64,000 bases of DNA from G963666895 sp963666895 (GTDB taxonomy: Bacteria > Desulfobacterota > Desulfovibrionia > Desulfovibrionales > Desulfovibrionaceae), in the NCBI GenBank assembly GCA_963666895.2, contig CAXXNS010000002.1, positions 89,578-153,577 of the forward strand, given 5' to 3'. The translations under genes and the position numbers were made by a program. Under the pieces are notes generated by a model. That model saw only the letters and a program-made list of their open reading frames with translations, searched no databases and was not told the origin of the DNA. Within the stretch, counting starts at the first letter, position 1. Each line of letters opens with the position of its first letter. Shown here one piece after another: positions 58,857-64,000 of this stretch.

Positions 58857-60059
58857 TCAAGACGCGCTCAGCACCTGGTCCAGGGCGTCCACGAACCGGT
58901 CCAGGTCCGCCTGCTCGATGGTCAGGGGCGGCAGGAGCCGCAGCACGCGCTCGTGGGACAGGTTCATGATGAACCCCTTGTCCAGCAGGGCCTGCCAGAC
59001 CTCCTTGCCCGGGAAGGACAGCTCGATGCCGAACATGAGCCCCAGGCCGCGCACCGAGGCGATCTTGTCCGGATGCTTGGCCACCAGTTCCAGGGCCCGG
59101 TCCTTGAGGTGCTTGCCCAGGGCCTCGGCCTTGGCCACCAGCCCCTCTTCCCGGATCACGTCCAGCACCCGGCAGGCCACCGCGGCCAGCACCGGGCCGC
59201 CGCCAAAGGTGGTGGCGTGGGCCCCGGGCTCGAACCCTTTGGCCACCTCGTTGGTGGCCAGGCAGGCGCCCATTGGGAGCCCCCCGGCCAGGGCCTTGGC
59301 CGTGGTGAACACGTCGGGCACGATGTTGTAGTGCTGGTGGGCCCACATGCGGCCGGTGCGGCCCATGCCGGACTGCACCTCGTCGGCCATGAACAGGATG
59401 TCCTTTTCCTTGCACAGGGCCGCGATATCGCCGGCGAACTGCTCGGGCAAAGGCCGGATGCCGCCCTCGCCCTGGACCATTTCCACCAGCACGGCCGCGG
59501 TTTTGTCGCTCACCGAGTCCCGCAGGGCGCAGATGTCGTCGAAGGGCACGGTGACGAAGCCCGAGGGCAGCGGCCCGAAGCCGTCCTTGATGGGGCCGTG
59601 CTGGCCCGTGGCCGTGAGCGTGGCCAGGGTCCGGCCGTGGAACGAGCCCTCCAGGGTGACGATCTCAAAGGCGTCGCGGTTCTTGACCTTGCGCATGTAG
59701 CGCCGGGCCAGCTTGATGGCCGCCTCGTTGGCCTCGGCTCCGGAATTGCAGAAAAACACCTTGTCCGCGTCGCAGGTGGCCACCAGCCTCTCGGCCAGGT
59801 CCACCTGCTCTTTCTGGTAGAACAAGTTGGACACGTGGGTCAGTCTGGCGGCCTGGTCGGCCATGACCTTGGCCAGGTCGGCCCGGCCGTGGCCCAGCAC
59901 GCTGACCGCGATGCCGGCCAGCAGGTCCAGGTACTCGCGGCCGTCCAGGTCAAAGAGTCGGCAGCCTTCACCCCGGGCGATGGCCACGGGATAGCGGCCG
60001 TAGGTGTGCATGATCACGGATTGTTCCCGCTCCACCAGGCTGTCGTATGCGCTGCTCAT
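58857..60059 (-). CDS. argD: Acetylornithine aminotransferase
   Basis: 400 aa class III PLP transaminase of arginine synthesis (may also act on succinyl-diaminopimelate). RGEGCRLFDLDGREYLDLLAGIAV near the N-terminus, FFCNSGAEANEAAIKLARRY, LEGSFHGRTLATL, DEVQSGMGRTG and FTTAKALAGGLPMGA with the PLP lysine are diagnostic. ATG 60059. It lies between dut upstream (27 bp) and the small gene before prmA, all on the minus strand. Because DapL is present, an arginine role is the likelier one. Confidence 0.93.
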   Translation of the reverse strand: MSSAYDSLVEREQSVIMHTYGRYPVAIARGEGCRLFDLDGREYLDLLAGIAVSVLGHGRADLAKVMADQAARLTHVSNLFYQKEQVDLAERLVATCDADKVFFCNSGAEANEAAIKLARRYMRKVKNRDAFEIVTLEGSFHGRTLATLTATGQHGPIKDGFGPLPSGFVTVPFDDICALRDSVSDKTAAVLVEMVQGEGGIRPLPEQFAGDIAALCKEKDILFMADEVQSGMGRTGRMWAHQHYNIVPDVFTTAKALAGGLPMGACLATNEVAKGFEPGAHATTFGGGPVLAAVACRVLDVIREEGLVAKAEALGKHLKDRALELVAKHPDKIASVRGLGLMFGIELSFPGKEVWQALLDKGFIMNLSHERVLRLLPPLTIEQADLDRFVDALDQVLSAS

Positions 60060-60089
60060 GATCTCGTCCTTATATAATACTGCGTGAGT

Positions 60090-60563
60090 TCAGTGTTGTC
60101 CGGTGTGGCCGAACCCGCCCGCGCCGCGCTCGGTCTCGCCCAACTCCTCCACCGGGAAGAGCCGGGCCTGGGACGCGGGCAGGAACAGGAGCTGGGCCAC
60201 GCGCTCGCCCCTGCTGACGACGATGGTTTCCTGGGAGGTGTTCAGCAGCCAGATGATGACCTCGCCCCGGTAGTCCGGATCGATGACGCCCACGCCCTGG
60301 GCCACGGTCAGGCCGCGCTTGGCTCCCAGGCCGCTTCGCGAGAACACGAACCCGGCCACGCCTGGGGTCACGGGCTCCACCGCCACGCCGGACGGCACCT
60401 TGACCCGCTGGCCCGGGGCCACCTCCACCCGTTCCTGGTCAAAGCAGGCGCGCAGGTCCAGGCCCACGGAGCGGTCGGTGGCGTATGCGGGCGGATTCTC
60501 GCGGGCAACGTCCCGAAGATACTGAATGCGTACGTCTACATAGGGGGATTGGCTGGAGGACAT
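60090..60563 (-). CDS. dut: Deoxyuridine 5'-triphosphate nucleotidohydrolase
   Basis: 157 aa trimeric dUTPase. Motifs in order: SVGLDLRAC, GFVFSRSGLGAKRGLTVAQGVGVIDPDYRGE, ERVAQLLFLP and the C-terminal P-loop-like GGFGHTGQH. ATG 60563 has AAGGAG seven bases upstream, ruling out the longer open frame. Probably the first gene of dut-argD on the minus strand; it diverges from glgP over about 160 bp. Confidence 0.95.
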   Translation of the reverse strand: MSSSQSPYVDVRIQYLRDVARENPPAYATDRSVGLDLRACFDQERVEVAPGQRVKVPSGVAVEPVTPGVAGFVFSRSGLGAKRGLTVAQGVGVIDPDYRGEVIIWLLNTSQETIVVSRGERVAQLLFLPASQARLFPVEELGETERGAGGFGHTGQH

Positions 60564-60727
60564 GCAAGCTCCTTGTCGGTTCGAATTGTGGTCATGTACC
60601 GTTTCTCCTCCGCTGTCAAACCGTCCATGCATCCCCTCATCGCCTTGCACTTTGAACGGGTTGCGGATAAAGCAGAAAGAACAAGACATGCCTCTTGATT
60701 TTTCGCCTGCAATATCGAGGTGTTAAT

Positions 60728-63315
60728 ATGGAAGCCCTGCGCTCCCTGTCGGTCATCCCCAAGCTCCCCGCCTCCCTGGCCCCCCTGTGGGACCTGGCCT
60801 ACAACTGCTGGTTCGCGTGGAACGCCGAGATCGCCGATCTGTTCACGTCCATCGACCACGAGGGCTGGCTGGCCTCGCACCAGAACCCGGTGGCCTTTCT
60901 CAACTCCCTGTCCAGGCGGACCCTGGAGGAGCTGGCCCGGGACGAGCTCTTTGCCCAGCGGGTCAAGGAAGCGCGCGCCTCCCTGAAGCAATATCTGTCC
61001 AAGACCACCTCGCCCGTGGACTTCCCGGGCGCCTCCCCGGCCGACCCGGCCGTAGCCTACTTCAGCCTGGAATACGGCCTGGCCCTGTGTCTGCCCATGT
61101 ACTCGGGCGGACTGGGCATCCTGGCCGGCGACCACCTCAAGTCGGCCAGCGACCTCAACCTGCCCCTGGTGGGCGTGGGGCTCTGCTACCGCGAGGGCTA
61201 CTTCCGCCAGTACATGACCCCGGACGGCTGGCAGCAGGAACGCTACCCGGACTACGACTTCGAGCAACTGCCCATGGAGACCGTTCGCCGTGACGACGGC
61301 CAGCCCCTGGCCATCACCGTGAGCCTGGCCGGAGAGACCCTGACGGCCCACATCTGGCGCGTGCAGGTGGGCCGCATCCGGCTCTTCCTCCTGGACACCA
61401 ACATCCCGGACAACCCGCCCGAGCTGCGCGCCCTGACCGCCCGGCTCTACGGCGGCGACCTGGAGATGCGCCTCAGGCAGGAAATTTTGCTCGGCCGTCG
61501 GCGGGGTCCCGCACCCTGACCGAGCTGGGCCTGACCCCTCAGGTCATCCATATGAACGAGGGCCACTGCGCCTTCGTGGGCCTGGAGCGCATCCGGCTCC
61601 TCATGCGCCGGCACAAGATGAGCTTCGAGTCCGCCCAGGAGGTGACCGCCTCCTCCTCGGTCTTCACCACCCACACCCCGGTCCCGGCGGGCAACGACCG
61701 CTTTTCGCCCGAACTCATGCGCCGCTATTTCGAGCCCTACGCCAAGGACATCGGCCTGTCCTTCAAGGTCTTCATGGCCCTGGGCCGCGAAGACCCCATG
61801 GACGACACTGAGGACTTCTGTATGACCGTACTGGCCCTGCGCCTGTCGCGGTTCAACAACCGGGGTCAGCCAGCTGCACGGCCGGGTGTCCCGGAACATG
61901 TGGCGCAAGGTGTGGAAGAGCTTCCCGGTGGAGGACGTGCCCATCGGGTCCATCACCAACGGGGTGCATATGCCCACCTGGGTGGCCCCGGACATGGCCC
62001 AGCTCTTCGACCGCTACCTGGGCTACAACTGGAAGGAAGACCCGGACTGCATGCGCATCTGGAACAACGCCGAGGCCATACCGGACGCCGAGCTCTGGCG
62101 GACCCACGAGCGGCTGCGCGAGCGCCTGGTGGACTTCGTGCGCCGCCGGTTGCGCAAGCAGCTCCTGGACAAGGGCGCGCGCCAGAAGGAGACTCATGGT
62201 GGCCGACGAGGTTCTGGACCCCCAGGCCCTGACCATCGGCCTTCGCCCGGCGGTTCGCCACCTACAAGCGGGCCAACATGCTGCTCATGGACAAGGACCG
62301 GCTCATAAACCTCATCGCGGACAAGAAGCACCCGGTCCAGTTCATCTTCGCGGGCAAGGCCCACCCGGCCGACAACGAAGGCAAGAAGCTCATCCAGGAG
62401 ATCATCCAGCTCTGCCGACGCGAGGATTGCCGCTACTCCATGGTCTTTCTCGAGGGACTACGACATGAAGGTGGCCCAGCGCATGGTCCAGGGCTGCGAC
62501 GTGTGGCTGAACACGCCCCGGCGCCCCCTGGAGGCCTGCGGCACCTCGGGCATGAAGGCCCTGGCCAACGGCGTGCTCCAGTTCTCCACCCTGGACGGCT
62601 GGTGGGACGAGGCCTACCGGGCCGACAACTCCCTGGGCTTCGCCATCGGCAAGGGCGAGGAGTACGAGGACCAGATGTACCAGGACTTCGTGGAGAGCCG
62701 CACCCTGCTCAACGTGCTGGAGAACGACGTCATTCCCGAATTCTGGGACCGGGGCCACGGCAACCTGCCCCGCAGCTGGGTGCGCAAGATGAAGAGCGCC
62801 ATCAAGCAGCTCGGCCCGGTGTTCAACGCCCACCGCATGGTGGTGGACTACGCCCAGACCACCTATTTGCCCGCGTTCAACAATTTCAACTATCCTGGCC
62901 AAGGACGACTACAAGGCGGCCAAGGAGCTGGCCAGTTGGCGCATGGACCTGATGACCAAGTGGGACCAGCTCAAGGTCCGGTCCGTCAGCTCGGACGTGC
63001 CACAGCAGGTCTACGTGGACGAGCCCCTGGAGGTCACGGCCCGGGTCTACCTCAACGGCCTGTCAGCGGACGACGTGCGAGTGGAGGTCTACCACGGCAC
63101 CCTGGACACGGACGGCCGGTTCTCCCAGCGCGAGACAAACGCGCATGGCCATCCGCGAGGAACTGGGCGACGGCTGGTGGCTGTTCGGGGGCGAGGTGCG
63201 CGCGTCCGAGGCCGGGCGGTTCGGGTTCACGGTCAGGGTCATGCCCCACCATCCCCTGCTCCTGGACCCCCACTCCCTGGGCCTGACCCACTGGGCCGAG
63301 GACACCGACGACTAG
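60728..63315 (+). pseudogene. glgP: Alpha-glucan (glycogen) phosphorylase, frame broken by eight 1-bp insertions
   Basis: Releases glucose 1-phosphate from glycogen-type glucans. N-terminal LWDLAYNCWFAWN, YFSLEYGLALCLPMYSGGLGILAGDHLKSA, then VIHMNEGHCAF, HTPVPAGNDRF, ITNGVHMPTW, FAGKAHPADN, NTPRRPLEACGTSGMKALANG and FSTLDGWWDEAY. The frame changes near 61495, 61508, 61860, 62192, 62240, 62454, 62888 and 63137; deleting one base at each leaves 860 codons, exactly divisible, with normal family sequence throughout. Six to seven are homopolymer overcalls. Likely intact in the organism. PLP lysine region lies in the C-terminal half. Confidence 0.92.
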
Positions 63316-63498
63316 CAGGGCCCTTTTTCCCGCCCGGTCCAGAGTCCACGGCCCGCCTACAAAAACGTAGGGCAATCCGTTGTTGACAGCGGCATTGCCT
63401 TGTGCTTTGTTGTTCAGCCCGCCGCCAGGGGGGCGCATCCTTTCTGACGCCCCGCGCGGGATACCGACCATACGACCACCAGGGGTAAGGAGACTGCC

Positions 63499-64000
63499 TT
63501 GCTTTTTCAGCCCATCAACAGGAATTATCATGAATTCCGGATCATCCGGGACAAGGACCTGTGCATCAACTGCAAGGTCTGCATCCGGCAATGTTCCTAC
63601 GACGCCCATTTTTGGGACGAGAACAGAAACAAGGTGGCCCACGACAACGCCAAGTGCGTGGGCTGCCACCGCTGCGAAGCCCTCTGCCCCACCGCGGCCC
63701 TGACCATTCGCAAGAACAACTCCGAATTTCGCGACAACGCCCTGTGGCGGCCCCAGTTCATCAAACACATTTACAAGCAGGCCGACACCGGCGGCGTGCT
63801 CCTGACCGGTATGGGTTCCCCGGTGGACATTCCGGTCTACTGGGACCGCATGCTCCTGGACGCCTCCCAGGTCACCAACCCGTCCATCGACCCCCCTGCG
63901 CGAGCCCATGGAGCTCAAGACCTTCCTGGGCGCCAAGGAGAAAACGGGTCCGGATGGAGATCAAAAACGGCAAGCCCAAGCTGAAGACCAAGCTCTCGCC
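63499..64000 (+). CDS. Ferredoxin-domain glutamate-synthase-related protein, partial and frameshifted
   Basis: Only the N-terminus is in the window. Two 4Fe-4S clusters are encoded (LCINCKVCIRQCSYD and CVGCHRCEALCPTAA, about residues 21-67), then FIKHIYKQADTGGVLLTGMGSPVDIPVYWDRMLLD, the start of an archaeal-type glutamate synthase FMN domain. TTG 63499 has AAGGAG six bases ahead. An extra C in 63891-63896 and an extra A in 63941-63944 break the frame; corrected it reads DPLREPMELKTFLG and on to the window end. Product likely makes glutamate with ferredoxin electrons; the catalytic part is not visible. Confidence 0.8.

Noticed and set aside
57810..60077. A 755-codon plus-strand open frame opposite prmA and argD
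   Set aside because: Shadow of two real minus-strand genes; Gly/Gln/His-rich translation with no recognisable motif.
63381..63409. TTGACA followed 17 bp later by TTTGTT as a promoter for the terminal gene
   Set aside because: The -10 match is poor, so it was not called as a feature.
1..64000. CRISPR array
   Set aside because: No series of regularly spaced 25-40 bp repeats was seen; the repeats present are short tandem units or single dispersed copies.

Overview
The window looks like chromosome of a sulfate-reducing Desulfobacterota bacterium of the Desulfovibrio / Pseudodesulfovibrio kind. It is GC-rich and gene-dense, with many GTG/TTG starts. It encodes the LL-diaminopimelate aminotransferase route to lysine, a secreted CbiK-type cobaltochelatase, a tetrapyrrole gene set, and an adenylate kinase whose metal-site spacing (C129, H135, C151, C154) matches what is known for Desulfovibrio gigas. 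The genus is inference; no rRNA is present.

Layout. 0-9 kb: lolA, an RsuA/RluB-type pseudouridine synthase, yedF, a DUF374 acyltransferase, gcvT, an inositol-phosphatase gene, a NUDIX gene, rimI, then pgk-tpiA-secG and tRNA-Leu(GAG). 9.07-15.64 kb: a 6.6-kb integrative element in the 3' end of that tRNA, bounded by an 18-bp att repeat. It carries a tyrosine integrase, a ParB-like protein, a serine recombinase and three unrecognised genes. Two of those, an acidic protein and a coiled-coil membrane protein, look like a two-gene operon and are the best candidate here for an undescribed system. 16-20 kb: a VPLPA-CTERM exported protein, a GAF/HisKA_2 histidine kinase, an MFS transporter fused to an acetyltransferase, and a PilZ protein. 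20.5-25.1 kb: a cobalamin riboswitch with its terminator, then cbiK-btuC-btuD-btuF-cobI, whose reading frames nearly all touch or overlap. 25-42 kb: a secreted TPR protein, folK-dapL, xerD with a DHH-CBS-nucleotidyltransferase fusion, lapA-lapB-mutS, lysA, rsmE and rarA. 43-49 kb: two glycosyltransferases, then a siroheme dehydrogenase, a CcsA/HemX-like membrane protein and hemA. 49-64 kb: tilS, adk, proC-ndk, fliM, an envC-ctpA-deacetylase envelope cluster, a MagIII/Nth-like glycosylase, prmA, argD, dut, glgP and the start of a ferredoxin-type glutamate-synthase-like gene.

Two cross-cutting observations. First, a ~122-bp dispersed repeat with terminal inverted repeats occurs twice, with a third partial end, and each copy abuts a stop codon in the same relative orientation. 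Second, five genes between 42 and 64 kb (rarA, the CgeB-like gene, the deacetylase, glgP, the terminal gene) carry 17 apparent single-base insertions, mostly homopolymer overcalls. Removing them restores complete frames, so they are most likely sequence errors rather than real pseudogenes. No comparable frame breaks were seen in the first 42 kb.
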